Assembly: GCF_000332095.2 (NCBI RefSeq)
Contig: NZ_KI913949.1
Span: 4,860,769 to 4,924,768, forward strand
Length of the DNA: 64,000 nucleotides
Reading direction: 5' to 3'
Origin: Leptolyngbya sp. PCC 6406
GTDB lineage: Bacteria > Cyanobacteriota > Cyanobacteriia > Phormidesmidales > Phormidesmidaceae
A program made the position numbers and the translations under genes. How positions within the stretch are numbered: the stretch's first letter is position 1; each line of letters opens with the position of its first letter. The notes beneath the pieces were generated by a model. That model saw only the letters and a program-made list of their open reading frames with translations. It was not told the DNA's origin and did no database searches. This document shows, in pieces, positions 1 through 8,245 of this stretch.

Positions 1-32
1 AAGGGGCTCTGCATGTGCAGAGCCCCTTTTTT
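1..32 (+). terminator. Intrinsic terminator of an upstream gene
   Basis: Perfect 11-bp arms GGGGCTCTGCA and TGCAGAGCCCC enclose a 2-nt loop and are followed at once by six T residues. This is a textbook rho-independent terminator for a + strand gene lying before the window. Confidence 0.9.
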
Positions 33-287
33 ATTGATGTCACGAGCTATTCAGATGTGAAGGACTATCTCCCTTACCAAGTGCCGGAAATTTGGCTGTA
101 TAAGTCTGGTCGCTTAGAAATATATCGCCTAGTTCAGAGCCAATACTTGCTCCAGACCAAAAGTATGCACTTTCCAGGCCGAGGAAATCTCTCTGGCCTG
201 GTTCAAGATTGTCTCAACATCGCCTACGAGCGGAATTCTAGTGCCGCATTGCGATCGCTGCGGGCCGCTCTAGGGAATCAACCTTAA
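15..287 (+). pseudogene. C-terminal remnant of an Uma2-family (DUF820) nuclease
   Basis: About 80 residues match the end of Uma2-family PD-(D/E)XK proteins: a VPEIWLYKSGRLEIYRL strand, then a hydrophobic 'LSGLVQDCLNIA' segment and a basic tail. The N-terminal half, which in this family carries the YELIDGEL-like entry and the catalytic Asp/Glu, is missing. The reading frame runs directly out of the terminator hairpin at 1-32, and its only start is a GTG inside that hairpin. I therefore read this as a truncated gene and not an expressed protein. A complete family member lies at 2769-3356. Less likely, the gene is whole and much diverged. Confidence 0.55.
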
Positions 288-496
288 TCAATAGAGATTT
301 TTTGGGGGCCGTCGCTGGGGGGTGGGGGGAAATTGTCTCCACCGCCATCAGGGGCACCCGCTTGGGTATCGAGCCAGCTCTTGAGCGGATCTTCATTCAA
401 GTTGAGCCGGAGTAACCCTGAGGTAAAACCGCCGATAAAGGCTATCGGTTGTCGGGTTAGCTCTTGTACAAAGGGTGTCAATTCATCCAAAAACAT
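284..496 (-). CDS. Small conserved cyanobacterial protein of unknown function
   Basis: A 70-residue protein starting MFLDELTPFVQELTRQPI, with a short glycine-rich hydrophobic stretch (residues about 18-29) and a Pro/Asp-rich C-terminal tail. The N-terminal half resembles small hypothetical proteins I have met in many cyanobacteria; no function is known to me. It ends facing the Uma2 remnant, overlapping it by four bases. The hydrophobic stretch is too short and polar for a confident membrane helix. The uninterrupted frame and typical start make a real gene likely. Confidence 0.65.
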   Translation of the reverse strand: MFLDELTPFVQELTRQPIAFIGGFTSGLLRLNLNEDPLKSWLDTQAGAPDGGGDNFPPPPSDGPQKISID

Positions 497-597
497 GTCA
501 TACCTCCATCGCAGTGAGATCGCTCTTTATCCTAAGGGTATTCCATCCTAAAGGGCATCCCACCACCACAATAAAGCTGAACTCGTTAGTACATCCC

Positions 598-690
598 GGC
601 GGAAATACTCTAACCGTTCTATCGTGGAACATCTCGGCCCCTCACCCTAGCCCTCTCCCACGGGGAGAGGGGACCGGAAAATATTGGGCT
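598..690 (+). repeat. Dispersed repeat family E, copy 1
   Basis: Contains the string CGGCCCCTCACCCTAGCCC followed by a GGGAGAGGGGACCGG block; the two halves fold into a GC-rich hairpin. Near-identical blocks occur at 39621-39751 and, inverted, at 60463-60545. No protein is encoded. Confidence 0.75.
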
Positions 691-713
691 AGGGCGGCAT
701 ACAATGCCACGCT

Positions 714-774
714 TTAGTTGGGGTTAAATTTTGACGGGTCGAAGACCGTCAAAATTTTCCTGACGGAACACTAG
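714..774 (-). mobile_element. MITE-like family A, half copy
   Basis: Read on the minus strand it begins CTAGTGTTCCGTCAGG and runs through the family A hairpin (AAATTTTGACGG / CCGTCAAAATTT) to the CCCCAACTAA motif, where it stops. The second terminal repeat is absent. Full copies are at 3895-4003 and 58018-58126. Its CTAG end lies four bases beyond the cry-DASH stop codon. Confidence 0.7.
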
Positions 775-778
775 ACCG

Positions 779-2263
779 TCAGCGTGGACAATGGGTGTCA
801 GCCCTTGGCTGCGCCAATGCTTGATTGTAGAGGGCTTCATTAGCCCGTACCGACTGCTGCAAATCCACAAGGGGGCGAGGGTAATCTACCCCGAGCTGGA
901 TCTGAAATCGGCGTTGCTCCTCAGGCCGCAATTTACCGGGGAGATGCACCTGGGCCGCAGGGACTTGGGCTAGCGCTGGAATCCAGTGTTTGACATAGCG
1001 CCCCTGGGGATCGTAGTCCTGGGCCTGCTTAGGAATGTTGAAATAACGAAAGCCCCGAGCGTCATTGCCAACCCCGGCGGTGTAGTTCCAGTTTCCCCAG
1101 TTGCTACACACGTCGTAGTCGATCAGCAGAGACTCGAACCACTCTGCCCCCATACGCCAGTCGATGCCTAAATTCTTGGTCAGGGAGCTGGCAACATTCT
1201 GACGACCCCGGTTGGACATAAACCCAGTAGCAGCTAGCTCCCGCATATTGGCATCCACAAAGGGATAGCCCGTCATGCCCTGACACCATGCTTCAAATCG
1301 GGGCCAGTCTTGCCGCCACGGCACAGAGATGCCCTGTATACCGGAGGGGTAAAAAACACTATCGCGATATCGAGTACAGACAAATCTAAAGTAGTCCCGC
1401 CACAACAGTTCAAAGACCAGCCAGTAGGTCGAATCATTTTTGACCCGCTGGGTTTCGTAGTCCTGCACCGCACTGTGGATGTATCGAGGAGACAGACAAC
1501 CTAGGGCCAGCCAAGGAGAAAACTTAGAGGAATAATCTGCCCCCAGCAGCCCATTGCGGGTTTCCTTATAGGTTTTCAGGCAGTCTGCTGCCCAGAAGTA
1601 ATGGTGCAGACGAGCCAATCCCGCCGTTTCGCCCCCGGTGAATACTAGGGTAGCCCGATCATCCCGGATAGGCGGTTGCAGACCCAGATTCTGGAGGGAT
1701 GACAAGGAGCCCGGTTCAAGTCCCTGGGGCAGCGGCAGCAGTTGGGTGGGTGGGGGGCTCGGAGTAGATACCCTACTATCCCGCTCTACCCGTTTGCGAA
1801 ATTGAGTAAAGATATCCGGCAGTTGCTCTAGGGGAAAGGGCAGATCGTCGGGATGGTACAGCGTAGCGCCCCAGAAGTGCTGTACTGCTACGCCCTGGGT
1901 CGCCAGTGTGCGGGTGAGGGCAGACTCCACCGTCGTTTCCTCCGGGGTGACCTCCCGATGCCAATACACGCGATCGCACTTCACCTCCCGCGCCAGGGCT
2001 GGCAGCACCTGCTCCGGGAACCCCTGGCGCACCACCAGATCTCCCCCCAGCCGCCGTAGGGACTGGCGTAGGTCCGCCAAAGCCTCCAGCAAAAACTGCG
2101 CCCGGAAGGCTCCCGTTTTGGGAAACCCAAAGTCGGTCTGGCCAAACTGGCGGGGATCCAGACAATAGACCGGAATCACCTGGGCTCCAGTCTTTAGGGC
2201 CGCTTGAAGTGGGGCATGATCATGGAGCCGCAAATCGTTGCGGAGCCAGAGAAGAATTCGCAT
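779..2263 (-). CDS. DASH-type cryptochrome / single-strand DNA photolyase
   Basis: A 494-residue flavoprotein of the photolyase/cryptochrome family. The N-terminal alpha/beta antenna domain begins LLWLRNDLRLHDH. The C-terminal FAD-binding domain carries SNRGRQNVASSLTKNLGIDW and CSNWGNWNYTAGVGND, wording characteristic of the CRY-DASH branch. Members bind FAD and usually a folate antenna, and repair cyclobutane dimers in single-stranded or looped DNA using blue light; some act as photoreceptors. Length agrees with cyanobacterial CRY-DASH. The ATG at 2263 gives the expected N-terminus. It is transcribed divergently from bcp, 67 bp away, and a MITE-like repeat lies just after its stop. Confidence 0.92.
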   Translation of the reverse strand: MRILLWLRNDLRLHDHAPLQAALKTGAQVIPVYCLDPRQFGQTDFGFPKTGAFRAQFLLEALADLRQSLRRLGGDLVVRQGFPEQVLPALAREVKCDRVYWHREVTPEETTVESALTRTLATQGVAVQHFWGATLYHPDDLPFPLEQLPDIFTQFRKRVERDSRVSTPSPPPTQLLPLPQGLEPGSLSSLQNLGLQPPIRDDRATLVFTGGETAGLARLHHYFWAADCLKTYKETRNGLLGADYSSKFSPWLALGCLSPRYIHSAVQDYETQRVKNDSTYWLVFELLWRDYFRFVCTRYRDSVFYPSGIQGISVPWRQDWPRFEAWCQGMTGYPFVDANMRELAATGFMSNRGRQNVASSLTKNLGIDWRMGAEWFESLLIDYDVCSNWGNWNYTAGVGNDARGFRYFNIPKQAQDYDPQGRYVKHWIPALAQVPAAQVHLPGKLRPEEQRRFQIQLGVDYPRPLVDLQQSVRANEALYNQALAQPRADTHCPR

Positions 2264-2330
2264 GGGGGCGGGGCGTCCTATACTTAGTAAAAGTTAACAA
2301 TTCAGCTTCAAGCTGACCAGTACAAGACCT

Positions 2331-2783
2331 ATGGCTATTAAAGTGGGCGACCCTGCCCCCGATTTTTCCCTGGCCTCCCAAACCGGAGACACCGTATCCC
2401 TGAGCCAGTTCAAGGATCAGTCTCCTGTGGTGCTCTACTTCTATCCCAAGGACGATACGCCCGGTTGCACGGTGGAATCCTGCACCTTCCGGGACAGTTA
2501 CGAAGCTTTCAAGGATCTGGGGGCAGAGGTGATTGGCATCAGCAGCGACTCCCCCGAATCCCATCAGGCATTTGCTGCAAAGCACAACCTGCCTTTTTTA
2601 CTCCTCAGCGATCTCGGTTCCCAAGTCCGTCGGGCCTACGGCGTTCCCACTACGCTGGGACTGCTACCGGGCCGCGTCACCTATGTGATTGATCCTCAGG
2701 GCATCGTCCGCCACCTGTTCAATTCCCAGTTCAACCCCAAGGCCCACGTACAGGAAGCACTCCAGATTCTAAAGACTCTGTGA
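2331..2783 (+). CDS. bcp: Peroxiredoxin Q / bacterioferritin comigratory protein
   Basis: A 150-residue thioredoxin-fold peroxidase that reduces H2O2 and alkyl hydroperoxides using thioredoxin. The peroxidatic Cys46 lies in TPGCTVESC and the resolving Cys51 is five residues on, the arrangement of the atypical 2-Cys BCP/PrxQ class. FYPKDDTPGCT and the YGV and YVIDPQG motifs are all present. Full length for the family. Its last 15 bases overlap the end of the convergent Uma2 gene. Divergence from the photolyase gene puts two light- or oxidant-related genes on one intergenic region. Confidence 0.96.
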   Translation: MAIKVGDPAPDFSLASQTGDTVSLSQFKDQSPVVLYFYPKDDTPGCTVESCTFRDSYEAFKDLGAEVIGISSDSPESHQAFAAKHNLPFLLLSDLGSQVRRAYGVPTTLGLLPGRVTYVIDPQGIVRHLFNSQFNPKAHVQEALQILKTL

Positions 2784-3356
2784 TCTGGAACCGGAAAAGA
2801 TCTGCTCTAGGACACAGGTAAACCCTGGCAACAAAGGAGAGGTCAGAGTATCCTTCGGGTACAGAGTACTGGTGAGCCTCAATAGGACTTGATCGCGGCG
2901 ATACACCTGAACTTGGCCCAGAGCCGGGTCTAGAATCCAGTATTCCTGTACCCCTTCCTGGGAATAAAGTTTCAACTTAAGTTGCCGATCACGCTCCACG
3001 TTGCGTAATCCTGGAGACAATACTTCAACCACCAGTTCCGGTGCTCCCGTAAGATGTTCTGCCTCGTCCATGAGCAGCGCTAAGCGATCGCGGCTGACCC
3101 ACACCACATCAGGAATTACATTGTCTTCGTCCGTGAACACAATACCGGGATTGATTGCCGCTTCCCCTAGGCCACTGGCCTGGGACCACCTATCTAGGAC
3201 GCTAAAGACTCGTCCCGTAATCCTCTGGTGGCTCCAACTGGGGGCACGGGTCACAATTAGAACTCCGTCAATGATTTCATAGCGCTTGCCCTCTTCCGGA
3301 AAAAGGGCAAGGTCAGTGGTTGTCCAGCGCACACGATCTACAGCGGGAGCCATCAC
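2769..3356 (-). CDS. Uma2-family (DUF820) putative endonuclease
   Basis: A 195-residue protein of the Uma2 family, an expanded cyanobacterial group with a predicted PD-(D/E)XK nuclease fold and mostly unknown function. Visible motifs are YEIIDGVLIV (about residues 26-35), IPDVVWVSRD with the catalytic-type Asp, PELVVEVLSP with the Glu, and GVQEYWILDP near the C-terminal strand. Two adjacent ATG codons (3356, 3353) could each start it. It ends inside the convergent bcp gene. The family's copies are often mobile in number, and a decayed relative sits at 15-287. Confidence 0.9.
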   Translation of the reverse strand: MMAPAVDRVRWTTTDLALFPEEGKRYEIIDGVLIVTRAPSWSHQRITGRVFSVLDRWSQASGLGEAAINPGIVFTDEDNVIPDVVWVSRDRLALLMDEAEHLTGAPELVVEVLSPGLRNVERDRQLKLKLYSQEGVQEYWILDPALGQVQVYRRDQVLLRLTSTLYPKDTLTSPLLPGFTCVLEQIFSGSRSQSL

Positions 3357-3424
3357 GCTTAGGGTTTAGCAGGGTTGTGCTTCTAATGTAATTCTTTCTT
3401 GAGGGATGGCAACTCGGAGTAGGC

Positions 3425-3847
3425 ATGGACAAGTTTTCTGACTATTCCCCAGAGGTCCATCAGTTTCTGATCAGGCTGAGGGCGTTGATCGCTGATCTCT
3501 GGTTTCCCAGTGAGGGGGAAAGTACCTGGTCTCTGCGGGTATGGGCAGAAGGAACACCAGATTTGGCGGTCCTCTGCGCAGATCTCCAGCAACCTGCTGA
3601 TGCCGCGATCTCACCCCTAACGCTGGAGAAATTTCTGGAGCAGGTGGAGCGCCGCTGTCGGGGTTATGGGTCAGAGGGCCGGGAGATCGCCCTGCGCCAC
3701 CGGGCATTGATGGCCTATTGCACCCATGAGCTCCAGGCACTTCAGGTGCTGCGGATCGGGGAGGAGCCTGTCGTTGCGATCGCGATTTTAGGCACAACGG
3801 CTGAAGGTAGCGCCATCGCCCTCTACACCCAGAGCATTGAAACTTGA
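3425..3847 (+). CDS. Nuclease A inhibitor-like protein (NuiA family)
   Basis: A 140-residue protein that lines up with Anabaena NuiA, the tight inhibitor of the sugar-non-specific nuclease NucA. The N-terminal ALIADLWFPSEGEST stretch parallels NuiA's 'LLFMSESEYP', the C-terminal VLRIGEEPVVAIAILG parallels 'YRLGEVELDVYVIGET', and both end in a short acidic ET. A GGAG Shine-Dalgarno lies five bases before the ATG. No NucA-like nuclease is visible in the window, so the partner is elsewhere or different. Function is inferred from family resemblance only. Confidence 0.7.
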   Translation: MDKFSDYSPEVHQFLIRLRALIADLWFPSEGESTWSLRVWAEGTPDLAVLCADLQQPADAAISPLTLEKFLEQVERRCRGYGSEGREIALRHRALMAYCTHELQALQVLRIGEEPVVAIAILGTTAEGSAIALYTQSIET

Positions 3848-3894
3848 TCCCCAGTTATGGGCACTCTCCAAAATGAAATTCCTTGCGGCTCAGA

Positions 3895-4003
3895 TTAGTG
3901 TTCCGTCAGGAAAATTTTGACGGGTCGAAGACCCTCAAAATTTAACCCCAACTAAACTCCAGGATTTCGATCACCCGTCAATCATTAATGGACAGAGCAC
4001 TAG
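3895..4003 (+). mobile_element. MITE-like family A, complete copy
   Basis: Imperfect terminal inverted repeats TTAGTGTTCCGTC and, inverted from the other end, CTAGTGCTCTGTCC bound a 109-bp element. It has an internal hairpin (AATTTTGACGGGTC / GACCCTCAAAATT). It encodes no transposase. TA at each outer edge suggests mobilisation by an IS630/Tc1-type transposase, which is inference. The right end forms the 3' end of eda. Confidence 0.78.
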
Positions 4004-4622
4004 CGAGAAAGTCACGGGTGCGTTGGGTAATTGCGGCCCAGTCTTCGGCTTCAACCGCCACTTGGGGAAAGAGGGTGGTGGAGACACCCAGACCGATGGC
4101 TCCAGCGGCGAGAAAGAAGCTAGCATTGGCCGCTGTCACTCCTCCGGTGGGAATCAGAGGAATGTGGCCCAGGGGGCCTTGCAACTGCCGCAGATAGGCG
4201 GCTCCCCCTAGGGCAGTGACAGGAAACACCTTCACCGCCGGGGCTCCGGCTTGCCAAGCCGTGACAATCTCCGTGGGGGTAAGGGCTCCGGGAATGGCGG
4301 GGATACCCTGGGCTTGGGCGATCTGCATCAGCTCTGGCTGGGTGTGGGGCATGAAGCCAAACTGGGCTCCCGCTGCGATCGCGGCCTCCATATCGCTGGC
4401 ATGGAGCAGGGTACCCGCCCCAATGCAGCAGTGGGACAGACCGTTCCGCAGGTGGGTGATGAGGGCCGCAGGGCAATCACTGGTCCAAGTGATTTCAATC
4501 AAGCGAATGCCCCCCGCCGCTACAGCCTCAGCCAAATCTATGCCTAGGGCCAAGGTGGGAGCGCGAATAACTGCGATCGCGCGGTGACGCTGGAGCAGCG
4601 CGATCCATTCCTGTGCCTCCAT
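3978..4622 (-). CDS. eda: KDPG / KHG aldolase
   Basis: Class I aldolase that cleaves 2-keto-3-deoxy-6-phosphogluconate to pyruvate and glyceraldehyde 3-phosphate (Entner-Doudoroff pathway), often also active on ketohydroxyglutarate. The TIM-barrel motifs are present: LIEITWTS with the catalytic Glu, IGAGTLL, and AVKVFPVTALGG with the Schiff-base Lys. The ATG at 4622 gives 214 residues, the normal family length; an upstream GTG at 4646 would add eight. The last eight residues (ASALSIND) and the stop codon are encoded by the right end of the MITE at 3895-4003, so the native C-terminus has been replaced. Confidence 0.93.
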   Translation of the reverse strand: MEAQEWIALLQRHRAIAVIRAPTLALGIDLAEAVAAGGIRLIEITWTSDCPAALITHLRNGLSHCCIGAGTLLHASDMEAAIAAGAQFGFMPHTQPELMQIAQAQGIPAIPGALTPTEIVTAWQAGAPAVKVFPVTALGGAAYLRQLQGPLGHIPLIPTGGVTAANASFFLAAGAIGLGVSTTLFPQVAVEAEDWAAITQRTRDFLASALSIND

Positions 4623-4790
4623 CTGGCCCCCTGGAACAAAGCCCACGCATTATATCGCTAGAAACTACTAAATCCATCGAGGTTCGCTAATATTCAAAGC
4701 AATAGTATCGGTAACCGCAAGACCAGATCCACAGTGGGTCTACTATCCTTCCCTCCAGCAGGACAGTTATCCAGCGCTACGGCAAACCCC

Positions 4791-5717
4791 ATGACTTTAC
4801 TTCCTGGTTCCGATCGCGATGTTGAGCAAGCCTGTCGGCTGTTGCAGGAATACAGTTTTGAGCTGGGGGGGTGTCGGCCCGCAGATTTGGTGAACCTGTG
4901 GCAACATCATCTGGAAGCGGATCCCAGTTGGATTCGTGCTGCCGTGGTAGAAGCCCTCTACCAGGGCCGCTATAAAGCCTTCTCTGTTGAACAGATCCTT
5001 CGCCTATGGAAACGACGCGGCTATCCCATCCGCCACTTCAACCACGATTTTGAGCGGGTGGTCTTTGGTCCTGTAGACCCCAATCTGAGCCCCTACACCT
5101 TGCCCACAGGAGGCTGGTCAGTCGGCCCTACCACCGCATCTAGGGATGCCGGAGACCATGGAGACACCCGTAGCGGGACTTCCTCGGAGACCTCAGCGGA
5201 TATCCCTAGCCCCGCCTTCCTAAGGACAGAGGGATTTGGGACTGATCATTTGAGAACCAATCATTTTGGGACTGATCCTTTTGGGGCTGATCATTGGGAA
5301 GCAATGTCTGCGGTCCCAAACGCTGAGGGGATCTCCGACCCTGATTCATCCGGCTCTGATTCATCCGGCTCTGATTCATCGGACCCTGATTCATCCGGCT
5401 CTGATTCATCCGATCCTGATCTACCGGGCTCCGATCTACCGGGCTCCGATCTATCCCTGTCTGTACCAGATTCCCAGGAGTCTGAGATTATCGAGGAGGC
5501 ACCTGCCGCCCCCCTAACACCTTCGACAGCGAGTTTGAGACCCATGGCCCCCCCAACGGTCACCATCGGTCCTCCACAGTCTGAGATCACGATGCCCTAC
5601 TACCACCGCGACGATCCCTTCAGTCACCCGGCCCCCATTCAAAAATTTGTCCCAATGGATCCGATGTCTGGCTTTTACGATCGCCTGCAAGCCGTAGCCC
5701 GCCAATTTCCCCATTAG
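4791..5717 (+). CDS. Conserved cyanobacterial protein with Ser/Asp repeat tract
   Basis: Residues 1-90 form a conserved helical region: LLQEYSFELGG, then ALYQGRYKAFSVEQILRLW, then PIRHFNHDFE, wording I associate with cyanobacterial hypothetical proteins of unknown role. A long disordered middle follows. It includes a GFGTDH/HFGTDPF repeat and a tract of about 45 residues made of D-S-S-G-S and D-L-P-G-S units, then a Pro-rich tail. The ATG at 4791 is preferred because conserved sequence begins there; a GTG at 4734 would add 19 residues. The middle is built from tandem DNA repeats and probably varies in length between strains. Confidence 0.75.
   Translation: MTLLPGSDRDVEQACRLLQEYSFELGGCRPADLVNLWQHHLEADPSWIRAAVVEALYQGRYKAFSVEQILRLWKRRGYPIRHFNHDFERVVFGPVDPNLSPYTLPTGGWSVGPTTASRDAGDHGDTRSGTSSETSADIPSPAFLRTEGFGTDHLRTNHFGTDPFGADHWEAMSAVPNAEGISDPDSSGSDSSGSDSSDPDSSGSDSSDPDLPGSDLPGSDLSLSVPDSQESEIIEEAPAAPLTPSTASLRPMAPPTVTIGPPQSEITMPYYHRDDPFSHPAPIQKFVPMDPMSGFYDRLQAVARQFPH
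5337..5460 (+). repeat. In-frame 15-bp tandem repeats
   Basis: Degenerate units of GATTCATCCGGCTCT and GATCTACCGGGCTCC, all multiples of three, encode the acidic Ser/Asp tract of the surrounding gene. A smaller array around GGGACTGATCATTT precedes it near 5240-5295. Confidence 0.85.
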
Positions 5718-5728
5718 TTCCAGAGAGT

Positions 5729-5781
5729 TTAGGGACTCGCACCCATAACAAGGAATCTGGCGGATTGTCCACAGCCCCTAG
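5729..5781 (+). mobile_element. Deleted MITE-like element with mixed ends
   Basis: The left end TTAGGGACTCGCA is that of family D and the right end GATTGTCCACAGCCCCTAG is that of family C. Between them lies only the short ATAACAAGGAATCTGG piece of family C. It begins 11 bp after the stop of the preceding gene. It is either a recombinant or evidence that the two families are one lineage. Confidence 0.6.
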
Positions 5782-5812
5782 AACTGGGCCGCTTAAATAG
5801 CCTTACCGTTTT

Positions 5813-5983
5813 CTAACGACGAGGCAGAGCCTCGGTGGATTCCCAGGCTCTGCCTGGGAACCAGGAAAGAAGCTTCGTAGGGTGCATAACGCTAAGGCGT
5901 GGCTTCGCCCACGCGAAGCGATGCACCGCAGAAAGGCAATGCCTAGGGGAAATGGGCACAGGATTTCCGCCGCAGAGTACTAG
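5813..5983. repeat. Mosaic of short palindromic repeats
   Basis: Contains nested hairpins: GAGGCAGAGCCTC, CCCAGGCTCTGCCTGGG, and a GGTGCAT...ATGCACC palindrome (5881-5927) also found at 8361-8390 and 38023-38046. The last 22 bp are an inverted CTAGTACTCTGCGGCGGAAA end like that of family E. No coding capacity seen. It ends two bases before the mtnA stop codon. Confidence 0.6.
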
Positions 5984-5985
5984 TC

Positions 5986-7047
5986 CTAGGGCTTGGGGTG
6001 GGCATGGGCGGCTAGATCCTGGGGTGAGATCGCGCCTTCCTCCGTAATAATCGCCGTAATCAGCCCAGCGGGGGTGACATCCGCCAAGGGATGGTAGGCG
6101 GTGACACCGGAGGGGCAAACCTGGGTTTGCCCCAAACCACAGACATCAGTGGCGTCTCCCTGGGGAATCTCTATCCCCTGTCCCGTAGGCAGAGTAAAGT
6201 CCACCGTAGAGAGGGGAGCCGCCACAAAGAAGGGGACGCCCTGAGCCTGGGCCGCTAGAGCCAAGGGATAGGTGCCAATTTTATTCACCGTGTCGCCATT
6301 GGCGGCAATGCGATCCGCCCCCACGAGGACACCATGGACCCAACCCTGCTGCATACAGTGGGCAGCGGTACTGTCGGTCACCACCGTTACAGGAATATTC
6401 TCCTGTACGCATTCCCAGGCGGTAAGTCGTGATCCCTGAAGCCAGGGGCGGGTTTCCCCGGCGATGACCCGCTCTAGCCGCCCCGCCTGCCAAGCGGCAC
6501 GTACCACTCCCAGGGAGGTACCGTAGCCCGAGGTGGCCAAGGCTCCGTGGTTGCAGTGGGTATAGAGGGTGAGCTGAGCTGGGGTTTCCGGTAGAGCGGC
6601 GAGGCCGTGCCGCCCGATGGCTTGGCAGATATCCCAGTTCTGCCGCTGAATCGTTTGGGCAGTGTGTAGCAGAGTTCTTTGCACCTCAGCAACGGAGCCA
6701 CTGGTGCCCTGGGCGACCTTGACCATGTGATCTAAGCACCAGAGCAGATTGGCCTTATCCGGTCGGCAGCCTTTGAGTTGTTCTGCGATCGCTTCTAGCC
6801 TTTCCAAAAAGGCATTCCGATCGTCGCTGGCAATATCCCGCGCCCCCAGATACAGACCATAGGCCGCTGCAATACCCAGAGCTGGTCCCCCGCGCACAAT
6901 GCGACTGTTAATGGCAGTGATCATGTCTTCACAGCGGCTAATGGAGACCACGGTGTAGTCCCGAGGGAGCTTAGTCTGGTCAATTAGCAGCACATGATCC
7001 TGCTGCCACAGGACGGGGTAGACATGGGTCTGAAGGGTATCTGTCAT
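5986..7047 (-). CDS. mtnA: S-methyl-5-thioribose-1-phosphate isomerase
   Basis: Converts methylthioribose 1-phosphate to methylthioribulose 1-phosphate in the methionine salvage pathway that recycles methylthioadenosine. Signature motifs: VRGGPALGIAAAYG (51-64), THCNHGALAT with catalytic Cys165, ETRPWLQGSRLTAWE, and GADRIAANGDTVNKIGTY with catalytic Asp245. The ATG at 7047 gives 353 residues, the usual length. An upstream in-frame start at 7080 would add an unconserved segment. No other salvage gene is adjacent, so the pathway is dispersed. Confidence 0.95.
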   Translation of the reverse strand: MTDTLQTHVYPVLWQQDHVLLIDQTKLPRDYTVVSISRCEDMITAINSRIVRGGPALGIAAAYGLYLGARDIASDDRNAFLERLEAIAEQLKGCRPDKANLLWCLDHMVKVAQGTSGSVAEVQRTLLHTAQTIQRQNWDICQAIGRHGLAALPETPAQLTLYTHCNHGALATSGYGTSLGVVRAAWQAGRLERVIAGETRPWLQGSRLTAWECVQENIPVTVVTDSTAAHCMQQGWVHGVLVGADRIAANGDTVNKIGTYPLALAAQAQGVPFFVAAPLSTVDFTLPTGQGIEIPQGDATDVCGLGQTQVCPSGVTAYHPLADVTPAGLITAIITEEGAISPQDLAAHAHPKP

Positions 7048-7165
7048 GGCGACGGGCACAAACGGCGGTTTCGAGCACAACTTAGCCCCAGAATATAGCC
7101 TTTTGAGGGGGCCGGGGCGGATAAACCGGGGTTGCCTCAGGAACCTAACCCCAACCTATTCCTTC

Positions 7166-8218
7166 TCAAAATTCATCCCCTGGCTGATCCCCAGTAATCT
7201 TCGCCATTTGCTGCTCTAGAACTTCGGGGGAGGGCAGGCTCTGTTTCAAGGCATCGGGTAAATCGCTGCCCAAACGGTGGGTGGAGATACCGATGGGCTT
7301 GATCACATCCCGGAGGGCGTATTCAGCAATGGTTTTATTCTTGGACTTACAGAGAATAATGCCGATGGTGGGCTGATCCTGGGAATGGCGCAGGAGGTCA
7401 TCCACCGCCGACACGTAGAAATTCATCTTGCCGGAATATTCCGGTTGAAAGTCTCCCATCTTAAGGTCGATGACCACATAACAGCGCAGTTGCAGATGGT
7501 AGAAGAGTAGGTCGAGGTAGAAATCTTCGCCCCCCACCTCTAGGCGATACTGGCTGCCCACAAAGGCAAAGCCCACCCCCAGTTCCAGCAAGAAATCACG
7601 AATGCGATCCACCAAAGCCTTTTCCAGATCGCGCTCTTGCACATCTGCACCCAGGCAGAGGAAATCGAAATGGTAGGGGTCTTTGAGGAGGTTTTGGGCC
7701 AGATCTGATTGGGGCTGGGGGAGGGTGCGCTCAAAGTTGTTGATGGCACTGTTCTGGGGGGTATAGAGGCCCTTTTCGATCTGCATCAGCAGGATGTTGC
7801 GACTCCAGCCCTGGGCAATCGCCTGCTGGGCATACCAGAGACGTTCTTCGGGATCATCCAGAGCATCCAGGAGACGGACATTGTGGCCCCAGGGTAGGTT
7901 GGCCATGACCTGATCGACTGACTTTTCTTCGGGATAGGCTTCGGCAAAGGCTCGCATGTAGCGCAGGTTACGGGAGGAAAAGCCCTTCATGTCGGGAAAT
8001 TCCCGTTGCAGATCTTGGGCAAGGCGGTCGATTACCTTGCTGCCCCAGCCTTGGTGCACCTGCCGTTGCAGAATCTGGCGGCCAATTTGCCAGTACAGCA
8101 CAATCAGCTCACGATTAACTGCGATCGCGGCCCGTACTTGAGTCAGACGAATCCGTTCTTTCAGGTCGAGGAAAAGCTGCTCGTAGTCGCGGTTGGGGAA
8201 AGACAGGCTATCGGTCAT
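7166..8218 (-). CDS. DUF1016 (YhcG-type) PD-(D/E)XK nuclease-domain protein
   Basis: A 350-residue protein of the YhcG/DUF1016 family. The N-terminal helical DUF1016 region (about 10-165) includes NRELIVLYWQIGRQILQRQ and GFSSRNLRYMRAF. The C-terminal nuclease-like domain has YLDLLFYH (Asp236) and VVIDLKMGDF (Asp251, Lys253), fitting a PD-(D/E)XK site. Members are common, mobile in distribution and suspected to act on DNA or in defence, without an agreed role. The frame stays open upstream to 8446, but that part only translates the palindromic repeats at 8246-8430. The ATG at 8218, where family similarity begins, is the likely start. Confidence 0.88.
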   Translation of the reverse strand: MTDSLSFPNRDYEQLFLDLKERIRLTQVRAAIAVNRELIVLYWQIGRQILQRQVHQGWGSKVIDRLAQDLQREFPDMKGFSSRNLRYMRAFAEAYPEEKSVDQVMANLPWGHNVRLLDALDDPEERLWYAQQAIAQGWSRNILLMQIEKGLYTPQNSAINNFERTLPQPQSDLAQNLLKDPYHFDFLCLGADVQERDLEKALVDRIRDFLLELGVGFAFVGSQYRLEVGGEDFYLDLLFYHLQLRCYVVIDLKMGDFQPEYSGKMNFYVSAVDDLLRHSQDQPTIGIILCKSKNKTIAEYALRDVIKPIGISTHRLGSDLPDALKQSLPSPEVLEQQMAKITGDQPGDEF

Positions 8219-8245
8219 GGACTCCGGTAAACCCTGGGGATCACG

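Noticed and set aside
1128-1165. tRNA-like string GACTCGAACCACTCTGCCCC
   Set aside because: It lies inside the well-conserved photolyase coding sequence and has no cloverleaf partner.
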